NCBI GenBank assembly: GCA_002320935.1
Contig: DCLG01000076.1
Span: 51,283-56,806, forward strand
DNA length: 5,524 nucleotides
Source: Pedobacter sp. UBA1654
GTDB taxonomy: Bacteria > Bacteroidota > Bacteroidia > Sphingobacteriales > Sphingobacteriaceae
Direction of reading: 5' to 3'
This document shows positions 5,289-5,524 of the stretch, in pieces. The notes below the pieces were generated by a model. It searched no databases and was not told the DNA's origin. It was given only the letters and a program-made list of their open reading frames with translations. The position numbers and the translations under genes were made by a program. The stretch's first letter is position 1. The number at the start of each line of letters is the position of its first letter.

Positions 5289-5524
5289 ACCGGATCTGAA
5301 TTGGTTAGTTCAAAATGTGCTTTAAACAATTTATCTGCTTCAAGTGCGCGATGTGCATAGGTGTGGTGTTTTAACACGCGTTCTTTTGCAGCTTCTCCGA
5401 TTGCTTTTGCTTCTTCAGCAGATAGCTTGCTCAGAATTTCGGCAACTTCATCGCCGCTGCCTGCAACCAGGATTTCCTTTCCAGGTTCAAAGAAAAAATC
5501 GATACCGATCCAGTAATCTGTGAT
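5285..5524 (-). CDS. CgeB-type glycosyltransferase, C-terminal fragment cut by the window edge
   Basis: The frame stays open from the window edge for 79 codons and ends at TGA (5287-5285), whose last bases overlap the ATG of the next gene. The visible residues start ITDYWIGIDFFFEPGKEILV and continue through GEAAKERVLKHHTYAHRALE to the end NSDPV. They align without gaps over 66 residues to the downstream glycosyltransferase from its residue 287 (IISDYWDGLDSVFEIGTEIL), with about 28 identities counted by eye, including DYW, EILV, SG, IGE, HT and HRA. This is the tail of the GT-B C-terminal domain, just after the E-A-A-A-C-G type nucleotide-sugar signature, which would lie outside the window. 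The two genes are therefore tandem paralogues in one operon. The start and N-terminal domain are not visible. Confidence 0.88.
   Translation of the reverse strand: MTDYWIGIDFFFEPGKEILVAGSGDEVAEILSKLSAEEAKAIGEAAKERVLKHHTYAHRALEADKLFKAHFELTNSDPV

Noticed and set aside
5059..5325. Plus-strand frame opposite the glycosyltransferase start
   Set aside because: It is antisense to a confidently assigned coding region and has no recognisable motif.

Overview
The window looks like chromosomal DNA from a member of the Bacteroidota, most plausibly Sphingobacteriaceae (Pedobacter- or Mucilaginibacter-like). This is inferred from three things: Bacteroidota-style promoter elements (TTG / TAnnTTTG), start codons without good Shine-Dalgarno sequences, and the gene families present (DUF4142 lipoprotein, DUF892 ferritin-like protein, Asp-box lipoprotein, CgeB-type glycosyltransferases). 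No rRNA, tRNA, CRISPR array, transposase or phage gene was seen.

Layout from left to right. Positions 1-103 are non-coding and start with a perfect 20-bp palindrome at the window edge, followed by nested short inverted repeats. A minus-strand DUF4142 lipoprotein gene (104-775) and a plus-strand DUF892/YciE-type ferritin-like gene (998-1594) diverge from a shared 222-bp control region. The DUF892 gene has a recognisable promoter and ends in a strong intrinsic terminator (1618-1647). After a 226-bp spacer with further hairpins comes an aldose 1-epimerase family (LacX-like) gene on the plus strand (1821-2687). Its stop codon overlaps, within one TTAA, the stop of a convergent Asp-box (sialidase-like) lipoprotein gene on the minus strand (2684-3904). 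The 289-bp gap 3905-4193 holds a dyad next to the lipoprotein start and a GC-rich double-hairpin, REP-like element in an AT-rich surround. The right end carries two minus-strand, tandemly duplicated CgeB-type glycosyltransferase genes. One is complete (4194-5288). The other is represented only by its last 79 codons (5285-5524), and the two share an ATGA stop/start overlap.

Functional reading: the left part is a divergent pair of ferritin-like proteins, one predicted as an envelope lipoprotein and one cytosolic, of the sort linked to general or oxidative stress. The middle is carbohydrate-related: a sugar mutarotase-like enzyme facing a beta-propeller lipoprotein of unknown substrate. The right end is the tail of a glycosyltransferase operon, probably for surface glycan or glycoconjugate synthesis, whose beginning lies beyond the window. 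These blocks do not form one obvious pathway. I did not find convincing evidence of a new multi-gene system. The least ordinary items are the GC-rich hairpin element, the edge palindrome, the operator-like dyads and the lysine-rich tail on the DUF892 protein.
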